Source: Streptomyces ossamyceticus (GTDB taxonomy: Bacteria > Actinomycetota > Actinomycetes > Streptomycetales > Streptomycetaceae). From it: a stretch of 36,001 bases of DNA. Under the pieces are notes generated by a model that was not told the origin of the DNA, ran no database searches, and saw only the letters and a program-made list of their open reading frames with translations. Shown piece after piece: positions 7,564 to 14,372 of this stretch. The DNA is taken from NCBI RefSeq assembly GCF_001418475.1, contig NZ_LIQX01000086.1, forward strand, positions 1-36,001. Direction: 5' to 3'. Within the stretch, counting starts at the first letter, position 1. The number at the start of each line of letters is the position of its first letter. The position numbers and the translations under genes are program-made.

Positions 7564-8640
7564 ATGCCACGCCGCTCCCGTGCGATTCGCACGCCGGAAT
7601 CGCTTTACGAACAGAACCTCATCACCGAGGAGAAACTTCCCGAAATCCGTAGCGTCGCCAAGCGTTATGCGGTGAGCATCACCCCGGCCATACGGGAACG
7701 GATGGAAACGCCTGACGATCCGGTCGCACGACAGTTCGTCCCCACCGCGGACGAACTCGTCACCCTGCCCGAGGAACGCGCCGATCCGATCGGCGACGCC
7801 CCGTTCACCCCGGTGAAGGGCATCACCCATCGCTACCCGGACCGGCTGCTGCTCAAGCCGATGCACCTGTGCCCCGTCTACTGCCGGTTCTGCTTCCGCC
7901 GCGAGGTGGTGGGTCCTGGCGAGGGCATGTTGTCCGCCGACGAGATGGCACGGGCGTTGGAATACATCCGCTCGCAACCGGACGTGTGGGAGGTCATTCT
8001 CACCGGAGGCGACCCTCTGATGATCTCGCCCGCCAGGCTGGAGCCGATCATGACGGCGCTCGACGCGATCGAGCACGTCAAGGTCATCCGGTTCCACACC
8101 CGCATACCGGTGGTCGACCCCGACCGGGTGACCGACGCTCTGATCGAGGCGCTGGGCACCGAGACGCCCGTATGGGTGGTGGTCCACACCAACCATGTCC
8201 AGGAGCTGGGGGATGCCGCCCGCGCCGCACTCCGACGGCTCAGCTCGGCAGGTATACCGCTGCTGAGCCAGACCGTGCTGCTCAAGGGTGTCAACGACAC
8301 TCCGACGGCACTGGAAGACCTGTTCCGGACGCTCGTCGCCAATCGAGTCAAACCGTACTACCTGCACCATGGCGACCTGGCCCCGGGCACCCACCACTTC
8401 AGGACGAGCATCCAGCACGGACAGGAGCTGATGGGGCGGCTGCGCGGGCGACTGTCCGGCACGTGCCAGCCCACCTATGTCCTGGACATACCGGGTGGGC
8501 ACGGAAAGGTTCCCGTCGGGCCGTCGTACCTGGAAGACCATGGAAATCACACGTACCGGGTGCGTGATCCGTGGGGCTGCCACCACGACTATCCGCCTGG
8601 ACCGGTACCCGACGCCGAACCCGCGCAGTTCACGCTATAG
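7564..8640 (+). CDS. kamA: lysine 2,3-aminomutase (radical SAM, PLP), KamA family
   Basis: 358 aa. Radical-SAM cluster motif C103-x3-C107-x2-C110 (CPVYCRFCFRR), GGDPL of the SAM-binding region (148-152), and PLP lysine K315 in DIPGGHGK. Two Asp residues that bind the substrate side-chain amine in clostridial lysine 2,3-aminomutase (Asp293, Asp330, seven residues before the PLP Lys) are conserved in spacing here as D271 (HHGDLAPG) and D308 (VLDIPGG). Glutamate mutases have Lys/Asn there. The enzyme should therefore convert a basic amino acid, most likely L-lysine, to its beta-isomer. The N-terminus is shorter than in the clostridial enzyme. ATG 7564 is preceded by a modest GACAGGCGG site. First clear biosynthetic gene of the operon-like array running to 15439. 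Confidence 0.9.
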   Translation: MPRRSRAIRTPESLYEQNLITEEKLPEIRSVAKRYAVSITPAIRERMETPDDPVARQFVPTADELVTLPEERADPIGDAPFTPVKGITHRYPDRLLLKPMHLCPVYCRFCFRREVVGPGEGMLSADEMARALEYIRSQPDVWEVILTGGDPLMISPARLEPIMTALDAIEHVKVIRFHTRIPVVDPDRVTDALIEALGTETPVWVVVHTNHVQELGDAARAALRRLSSAGIPLLSQTVLLKGVNDTPTALEDLFRTLVANRVKPYYLHHGDLAPGTHHFRTSIQHGQELMGRLRGRLSGTCQPTYVLDIPGGHGKVPVGPSYLEDHGNHTYRVRDPWGCHHDYPPGPVPDAEPAQFTL

Positions 8641-8736
8641 CGAGACGCAGTCTTTTCAGGATCTCATCGAGAAGGCACCTCGGTCTGCCAAATGACGACA
8701 CCTGACGGCAGATCCCCGAACGAAGAGGCGGACATC

Positions 8737-9468
8737 ATGACTGAACTGACAGAGATTTGGGACCTCTCCGACACGGAGGTGTTCACCAGATACGGCGATG
8801 TCTTCGTCCCTCGCCGTCACGAGCAGATGACAGCCGTGTGCGACCTCCTCTCCGGTATCCCCATCCCTCATGTGCTCGACCTCTGCTGCGGAGAGGGACG
8901 GCTCTCCGAGGAGTACCTCCGCCGCAACCCCGAGGGCCGGGTCACTCTGCTCGACGGCTCGCGGGAGATGCTGGACCGGGCCGTGGAGCGCCTGGCGCCC
9001 TTCGGCGGCCGGCATGCCGTGCGGGAGGCGGACATTGAGGACCACGCCTGGCGGCAGGGCGCCACGTACGGCGCGGTGGTCACATCTCTGGCGGTCCACC
9101 ACCTCGACGGCGCGGGCAAGCGCACGCTGTACAAGGACATCCACGCGATGCTCGCCCCGGGCGGTGCGTTCGTGATGGCCGACCTGGTCGAACCCACCGG
9201 CGCGGCCGCCCGCGCACTGGCGGGCGACCACTGGGAGCAGGCCGTGCGGGAGGGCTCCCTGGAGCAGTTCGGCGGGGACGAGGCGGCGATCGCGTTCGAG
9301 AAGTCGGAGTGGAACTACTACCGGCTCCCCGGACCGGACCCGCTCGACAAACCGTCCTCGGTCGCCGAGCACCTGGACTGGCTGCGCGAGGCGGGCTTCG
9401 TGGAGGTGGACGTGGTGTGGATGTACGCGGGACACACCGTGTTCACGGCACGACGGAAGGCGAACTGA
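8737..9468 (+). CDS. SAM-dependent methyltransferase (class I)
   Basis: 243 aa from ATG 8737, chosen because GAAGAGG lies about seven bases upstream; an in-frame ATG at 8692 (258 aa) has its only purine-rich site too far away. Class I fold: motif I VLDLCCGEG (46-54), acidic strand-2 end RVTLLDGSREML, then GAVVTSLAVHHLD (motif II region) and LAPGGAFVMADLVEP (motif III). It resembles small-molecule methyltransferases of natural-product clusters. It ends one base before the ATP-grasp start, so the two are co-translated. In the proposed pathway it would N-methylate the hydrazine nitrogen of hydrazinoacetate, or another amine; that role is inferred from the structure of negamycin. Confidence 0.85.
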   Translation: MTELTEIWDLSDTEVFTRYGDVFVPRRHEQMTAVCDLLSGIPIPHVLDLCCGEGRLSEEYLRRNPEGRVTLLDGSREMLDRAVERLAPFGGRHAVREADIEDHAWRQGATYGAVVTSLAVHHLDGAGKRTLYKDIHAMLAPGGAFVMADLVEPTGAAARALAGDHWEQAVREGSLEQFGGDEAAIAFEKSEWNYYRLPGPDPLDKPSSVAEHLDWLREAGFVEVDVVWMYAGHTVFTARRKAN

Positions 9469-9469
9469 C

Positions 9470-10720
9470 ATGGCCGAGCGGCCCAGCCGGACGATCCTGG
9501 CCAACATCGTCAGCGACATCATGGCCGAGCACCCCACGGACGCCTACCGGCGGGCCATGGCAGCGGTGACCCCCCGAAAGCTGTGGCAGGCCGAGCCGGG
9601 CGACTGCGTGGTCATGCTCGCCCCGTGCACCCCCGCGTTCCGGGAGTACGTGGAGAGCGTCACCGGACTGGACACCTCGCAGGTCGACATCGTGGCCCCA
9701 GAGGAGGTGCGTGGCGTCCACGCCCTGGATGTAGTACGCGACCTCGGGGCGGAGCACCTCCTCGCCTCCCGCCCGGAGCTGCAGCCCTTCGTCCCGGACC
9801 GCCCGGTCCTGGAGTTCGGCCGGCGGACGGGTGTCCGGGTGCTGCCGTACACGAAGCTCCCCGGCGGCGGCATGCTCGACGCACTCCGACTGATCAACAC
9901 CAAGCGCGGATTCCGTGAGACCGCCGCCGGCCTCGGACTGCCCGTGGCCGAGGGGGGCTATGCCGAGTCACAGGCCGAACTGGTCTCGTCCATCAAGGAA
10001 TTCCTGACCACCCGGCCCGCCGCGATCATCAAGAACAACCGGTCGTCCAACGGGTTCGGCAACGTGGTGATCCGGTCCGGCGGGCCGAAGACGCCGGAGG
10101 AGCAACTCGCCGAAGCCCTCACAGGACAGGCGGAACGCGACGGCGGCTGGGTGTACGAGGAGTTTCTGCCTTTCACCGCGACTCCCAGTATCGAGATGAA
10201 CATCGACGACGCCGGGCCGACGTACTTCTACAGCTGCGACCAGCGAACTGTGAACAACGCGTGGACGGGGATGGTGACTCCGGCAGAGGAAGGCCCCTTC
10301 CACAAGGAGCTGATGCGGGCCGCGGAGGCCATCGGCGGCTGGCTGCACAGCCATGGTTACCGTGGGATCTTCGACGTGGACTGCGGTGTCCACGAGGGTG
10401 GCTACGTCGTCACCGAGGCCAACGTCCGACGCACAGGCGGCACCTATTTGGAGGAGCTCGCCCGGCGGATGCGGCCGGGGGACTCCCCGGTGCACTGGCG
10501 CGCGGACGTCCGGCTGAGCACGGGGAGTCTGGACTTCGCGAGCGCGGTGGCTCGGCTCGCCTCCGCCGGGCTCGCCGACTCGTCCTCGGCCGCACGCGTG
10601 CTGCTGACCGCCGACACGCGGGCCGTGGACGGCAAGTGGCGCTATCTGGTGGTCGGCCGCGATGCGCAATCCGTGGCGGAGGTGGAGAGGCAAGCGGAAA
10701 TCATCCTGGGAATCGGCTGA
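9470..10720 (+). CDS. ATP-grasp amide ligase, PGM1-related
   Basis: 416-aa ATP-grasp enzyme. An N-terminal pre-ATP-grasp domain (about 1-140, with CVVMLAPCTPAFREYV) is followed by the nucleotide-binding domain: K188 in AIIKNNRSSNGFGNVV (flexible Gly-rich loop), ExF hinge VYEEFLPF (229-236), and metal-binding FDVDCGVHEGGYVVTEANVR with Asp302/304, Glu316 and Asn318, then RTGGTYLEEL. The arrangement with RRTGGT and a C-terminal cap resembles PGM1, the pheganomycin peptide ligase. It would activate a carboxylate as acyl-phosphate and couple it to an amine or hydrazine. The proposed reaction is beta-lysine plus (methyl)hydrazinoacetate to a hydrazide. Starts one base after the methyltransferase stop. 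Confidence 0.85.
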   Translation: MAERPSRTILANIVSDIMAEHPTDAYRRAMAAVTPRKLWQAEPGDCVVMLAPCTPAFREYVESVTGLDTSQVDIVAPEEVRGVHALDVVRDLGAEHLLASRPELQPFVPDRPVLEFGRRTGVRVLPYTKLPGGGMLDALRLINTKRGFRETAAGLGLPVAEGGYAESQAELVSSIKEFLTTRPAAIIKNNRSSNGFGNVVIRSGGPKTPEEQLAEALTGQAERDGGWVYEEFLPFTATPSIEMNIDDAGPTYFYSCDQRTVNNAWTGMVTPAEEGPFHKELMRAAEAIGGWLHSHGYRGIFDVDCGVHEGGYVVTEANVRRTGGTYLEELARRMRPGDSPVHWRADVRLSTGSLDFASAVARLASAGLADSSSAARVLLTADTRAVDGKWRYLVVGRDAQSVAEVERQAEIILGIG

Positions 10721-11035
10721 CGCCGCCACGGTCCGTGTGCGATCTGCGGCAGTAACGGTCTCCGCTCCACGGGACCGCTCGATCAAGATCATTCCGTGCG
10801 GGATGGGCCGGAGTGGCGTCCAGGCGGGCGGAGTCGGTCTCGGCAACTGGCGCTCCGGCACCGCCCCCGCCGTTCATGTGCCCGCCGGCGACACGGCCCG
10901 GCGGATCTCCCGATCTCCGGCAGCCTCCTCGCGACGACGCCCGTGGCGGGTCATGGCAGGGGCAACCACTACGACTGCTGACCACACCTAGAAGCGTCCG
11001 CACCGAGCCCGAGGGAAATCTCCGGAAAGGCCCCG
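10721..11035. other. 315-bp non-coding gap inside the cluster
   Basis: No frame here has convincing coding character. A weak 5-bp hairpin (CGGTC 10756-10760 / GACCG 10773-10777) is the only local structure noticed. The right end carries the ribosome site GGAAAGG (11024-11030) for the MetRS-like gene. A promoter for the hydrazine module may lie here, but I find no convincing -35/-10 pair. Confidence 0.5.
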
Positions 11036-12679
11036 ATGAGTTCCGAATCCTGGCTGATCACCGCAACCCCACCCACGCCCAACGGCGACCTGCATCTGGG
11101 CCACTTGTCCGGGCCGTACCTCGCGGCCGATGTGATGGCCAGGCAGTTGCGCGCCGAAGGCGCCGATGTTCTGACGATGACCGGGATCGACGACAACCAG
11201 AGTTACACCGAGGCCCTCGCGGTCCGCGAGGGCGGCACCGCCGCCACCACCGCGAGATGGTTCGGCGACCGCATCGTCCGCGCCTGGGAGCGCGCGGGCC
11301 TGCGGTACGACGTCATCGGTCGGCCGGACCGCGACCCGCCGCACCGCGAGTTCACCACGCGGATGTTCCGACAGCTGTACGACCAGGGCGACATCGTGGC
11401 CCGGGTCCGGCCGCTGCCGTACTGCAAGCCATGTGAGCGCTGGGCGTTCGAGGCGTACGTCGCCGGTGCTTGTCCGCACTGCAAGGCACGGTCCTGCGGC
11501 AATGCCTGCGAGATGTGTGGCCGACCCAACGACTGCGCGGACCTGGTCGACCCCGTCTGCACGATCTGTGGCGCCGACTGCGAACTCAGGGACTGCGAAC
11601 GGTTGTACCTACCCCTGGAGCGGCACGCGGAAGCGCTGCGCGAGTTCTGGGACGCGACGGGGATGAACGGTCACCTCACGGCCCTGTGCCACACCATGGC
11701 CCTGGAGGGACTCCCCGAGATAGCCGTGTCTCATCCCGCGACCTGGGGCCTGCCGGTGCCGGTCGACGGGTTTGACGACCACCGGGTGTACGTGTGGTTC
11801 GAGATGGCGGCAGGCTACCTGGCGGCCGGAGCGGACGGTGAGCCGAGGGGCGTCTGGGGCGGGCGCCGACGGGTGGTGCAGTGTTTCGGGTACGACAACG
11901 GGTACTTCCACGCGCTGCTCTTCCCGGCCGTCATGCGTGCCTTCGACCCCGACGTGCAGCTCCCCACGGACTTCGTCTCCAATGAGTTCTACCGGCTCGA
12001 CGGTCTCAAGTTCTCCACCAGCCGCAAGCACGCCGTCTGGCTGCTCGACATGTTGTCCAGCGTGCCCGCCGACCACCTCCGGCTCCAGCTGAGCTGGGAC
12101 CGTCCCGCCGTCGAGGAGACGGACTTCACCTGGGAGAGCTTCCGGACGCGCGTGTACGACGGAGCACTCACGCGGTGGCACGGCTGGCTGGCCGCCCTGA
12201 CCCGGCGCTGCGAAGCCGCGGACGCCTGCCAGCTGCCCCCCGGTTCTTCGGCCCCTCCCGGCCCGACCACCACCGCCGAACGGCTGCGGAAGCATACCGA
12301 CGACACGCTGCGAGCTGTCGCGCACGCGTACCGGCCGGAGTCGTTCGCGCCGGACGACGCGCTCGACCGGCTCGACCGGTTGGCGCGTGACGCCGCCGCC
12401 GCAGGGGCGGATCTGGAGCGGCTGGCTGGTCTACCGGGGGGCCCGCACGCGGCATTCGTCGAAGGAGTGCGTGCCGAGCTGGCCGCCGCGGCAGCCTTCG
12501 CTGCCGGCCTGTACCCGGTGGCTCCCACCATGGCCCAGCAGTTGTGGACCGCCCTCGGATGCCCGGGATCGGTCGAGAAGAACGGCCTGGCGTGGAGGCA
12601 CCACGACCGGACCGGAACCAAGGTCGGCGACCTCGCCGACGCCTGCTCGCTCTTCCTGCCCCACGGCCGGACGCGGTGA
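11036..12679 (+). CDS. MetRS-like hydrazine synthetase component
   Basis: 547-aa class I aminoacyl-tRNA-synthetase-like protein. HIGH signature as HLGH (residues 20-23), KMSKS equivalent as KFSTSR (325-330), and a zinc-knuckle insertion with four CxxC pairs (C130/133, C146/149, C158/161, C175/178) as in two-zinc methionyl-tRNA synthetases. WGLPVP and VYVWFE match the MetRS core. The C-terminal region (about 390-547) is an Ala-rich helical tail rather than a clear anticodon-binding domain. In known hydrazine synthetases a MetRS-like domain uses ATP to esterify an amino acid onto the N-OH of N6-hydroxylysine, and a cupin then rearranges this to an N-N bond. The next genes encode that hydroxylase and cupin, so this role is favoured over translation. 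Overlaps nothing; GGAAAGG precedes the ATG. Confidence 0.87.
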   Translation: MSSESWLITATPPTPNGDLHLGHLSGPYLAADVMARQLRAEGADVLTMTGIDDNQSYTEALAVREGGTAATTARWFGDRIVRAWERAGLRYDVIGRPDRDPPHREFTTRMFRQLYDQGDIVARVRPLPYCKPCERWAFEAYVAGACPHCKARSCGNACEMCGRPNDCADLVDPVCTICGADCELRDCERLYLPLERHAEALREFWDATGMNGHLTALCHTMALEGLPEIAVSHPATWGLPVPVDGFDDHRVYVWFEMAAGYLAAGADGEPRGVWGGRRRVVQCFGYDNGYFHALLFPAVMRAFDPDVQLPTDFVSNEFYRLDGLKFSTSRKHAVWLLDMLSSVPADHLRLQLSWDRPAVEETDFTWESFRTRVYDGALTRWHGWLAALTRRCEAADACQLPPGSSAPPGPTTTAERLRKHTDDTLRAVAHAYRPESFAPDDALDRLDRLARDAAAAGADLERLAGLPGGPHAAFVEGVRAELAAAAAFAAGLYPVAPTMAQQLWTALGCPGSVEKNGLAWRHHDRTGTKVGDLADACSLFLPHGRTR

Positions 12680-12705
12680 AACCGAACTCAGCGAAAGAAG
12701 AGGCC

Positions 12706-14028
12706 ATGGAACGGTTCGATTTCATCGGGGTCGGAGCCGGCCCCTCCAACCTGAGTCTCGCGGCACTCGCACAGCCGGTCACGGACCTCAGCGCGGTCTT
12801 CCTGGATGCCAAACCGCGTTTCCAGTGGCATCCGGGGATCATGCTGCCCGGCGCCGAGCTCCAAGTGTCCTTCATGAAGGACCTCGTCACGCTGGTCGAC
12901 CCGACGAGTCGGTACTCGTTCCTCAACTTCCTCGTCGAGCAGGGACGGGTGTACCGCTCGTTGGTCGCCAACGGCACATCCGTGTCCCGGCGGGAGTTCG
13001 AGCAGTACTACCACTGGGTCGCTGAGCAGTTGCCCTCCGTCCGCTGGAGGCGACGCGTGAGGTCGGTGGAGCTGGGAGAAGGCGCTCTCGAGGTGCGGTC
13101 CGACGACGGCGAGAGCCTGAAGACCCGGGCCCTGGTCCTCGGCACGGGCAAGGAGCCGGTCGTGCCGCACTTCGTGGCGTCCCTGCGTGGCCCTCGGCTC
13201 CTGCACAGCAGCGAACTGCTGACCGTCCGTCCGAACGTCGCGGGACAGCGGGTGATGGTGGTGGGCGCCGGACAGAGCGGTGCCGAGGTCGTCAACCACC
13301 TGCTGTCGGAAGACCGGCAACTGCCGTCGGAACTGGTCTGGGTATCGAGCCGGGAGGGCTTCCAGCCGATCGACGACTCGCCGTTCACCAATGAGTGGTT
13401 CACGCCCCCGTATGTGGACCACTTCCACGGCCTGCCCGAGGAACGGCGCCAGACCCTGCTGCCCCGGCAGCGCCTCGCCAGCGACGGCGTCTCCGAGTCC
13501 CTGCTACGGAACATCTACCGGAAGCTGTACCTGCTGGACACGGTCGGCGACGGCCGCCTGCGCCACCATCTGGTGCCCTGCCGCCGTGTGATCGACGTGC
13601 GCCGACTGGCGGGGGCCCTGGTCGTCACCCTGCACGACGAGGATCGAGGCGCCACTCAGCGCTGTGTGGTGGACACAGTGATCTTCTGCACCGGTTACCG
13701 CAGCGTTCTCCCTGACTTCCTGGAGCCGCTGCGCGACCGTCTGACGGACACGGACGGCAGGCTACAGGTGGGTGAGGACTACTCGCTGAACTGGGACGGA
13801 CCGGCCGGACTGCGCATCTACGTGCAGAACTTCGCCGAGAACTCCCATGGCATCGCCGATCCGAACCTCAGCCTCGCGGCCTGGCGCAGTGCGCGGGTGC
13901 TCAACTCCATCGCGGCGCGTGAGATCTACCGCGTCGACCAGGCCCGGGCCACGACCGACTGGGCCTGGGAGCCCACCTCCCCGACTCCCGACCCGACCCC
14001 CATGGCGACTCTTGTGGAGCAGCGATGA
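12706..14028 (+). CDS. L-lysine/L-ornithine N-hydroxylase (SidA/IucD/PvdA family)
   Basis: 440-aa class B flavin monooxygenase. FAD motif GVGAGPSN (8-15), NADPH motif VVGAGQSGAEV (185-195), the family segment QVSFMKDLVTLVDPTSRYSF with its Lys and Pro-Thr, and C-terminal ENSHGIADPNLSLAAWRSA. Hydroxylates the terminal amine of lysine or ornithine with NADPH and O2. Neighbouring hydrazine-forming genes favour L-lysine to N6-hydroxylysine rather than a siderophore role. ATG 12706 has AAGAAGAGG immediately upstream; an in-frame GTG at 12676 overlapping the previous stop is an alternative. Its last four bases overlap the cupin start (ATGA). Confidence 0.9.
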   Translation: MERFDFIGVGAGPSNLSLAALAQPVTDLSAVFLDAKPRFQWHPGIMLPGAELQVSFMKDLVTLVDPTSRYSFLNFLVEQGRVYRSLVANGTSVSRREFEQYYHWVAEQLPSVRWRRRVRSVELGEGALEVRSDDGESLKTRALVLGTGKEPVVPHFVASLRGPRLLHSSELLTVRPNVAGQRVMVVGAGQSGAEVVNHLLSEDRQLPSELVWVSSREGFQPIDDSPFTNEWFTPPYVDHFHGLPEERRQTLLPRQRLASDGVSESLLRNIYRKLYLLDTVGDGRLRHHLVPCRRVIDVRRLAGALVVTLHDEDRGATQRCVVDTVIFCTGYRSVLPDFLEPLRDRLTDTDGRLQVGEDYSLNWDGPAGLRIYVQNFAENSHGIADPNLSLAAWRSARVLNSIAAREIYRVDQARATTDWAWEPTSPTPDPTPMATLVEQR

Positions 14029-14372
14029 GCAGAACGATCAGGGTTGCGTACAGCAAGCCCTTGCGGGCGCCCTCCGGACTGGCGGTGGAGGAGGTGCCCG
14101 CGACTCCCGGCACCAGGGCGGCCGGCTGGCCGTTCCGGACCGCGCGTTTCACCGTGCCGGCCGGAGTCACCGGTGAGCCGGATCAGCACGAGGTGGCCGA
14201 GCTGTGGATGGTGCGGGCCGGTGAAGGAGTCGTTCGGTCGGGCGACGACATCGTCGAACTCCGGGTCGGGGACTCCGTGTTCTTCCCGCCGTGGACTCCG
14301 CATCAGGCGACAGCGGGCCCTCACGGACCGCTCGAGGTGTTCAGTCTCTGGTGGCGGCAGGAGGAGCGATGA
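14025..14372 (+). CDS. single-domain cupin, hydrazine synthetase component
   Basis: 115-aa cupin. Metal-ligand residues visible: H55 and E59 in QHEVAELWMVRAGEG (first cupin motif, with only one of the two usual His) and H93 in PPWTPHQATAGP (second motif). In s56-p1-type machinery a zinc cupin domain, usually fused to the MetRS-like domain, catalyses the rearrangement of the O-aminoacyl hydroxylysine ester to an N-N bonded product. Here the two functions are in separate polypeptides. ATG overlaps the N-hydroxylase stop, and its own TGA overlaps the next ATG, so the three genes are tightly coupled. Confidence 0.87.
   Translation: MSRTIRVAYSKPLRAPSGLAVEEVPATPGTRAAGWPFRTARFTVPAGVTGEPDQHEVAELWMVRAGEGVVRSGDDIVELRVGDSVFFPPWTPHQATAGPHGPLEVFSLWWRQEER

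Noticed and set aside
11036..12679. Housekeeping methionyl-tRNA synthetase
   Set aside because: Altered KMSKS, no evident anticodon-binding domain, and location between a ligase and an amino-acid N-hydroxylase make a biosynthetic role far more likely.
12706..14028. Siderophore hydroxylase of an NRPS or NIS siderophore cluster
   Set aside because: No NRPS, IucA/IucC synthetase, acyltransferase or siderophore transporter is in the operon; cupin, MetRS-like and DAO genes fit hydrazine formation.
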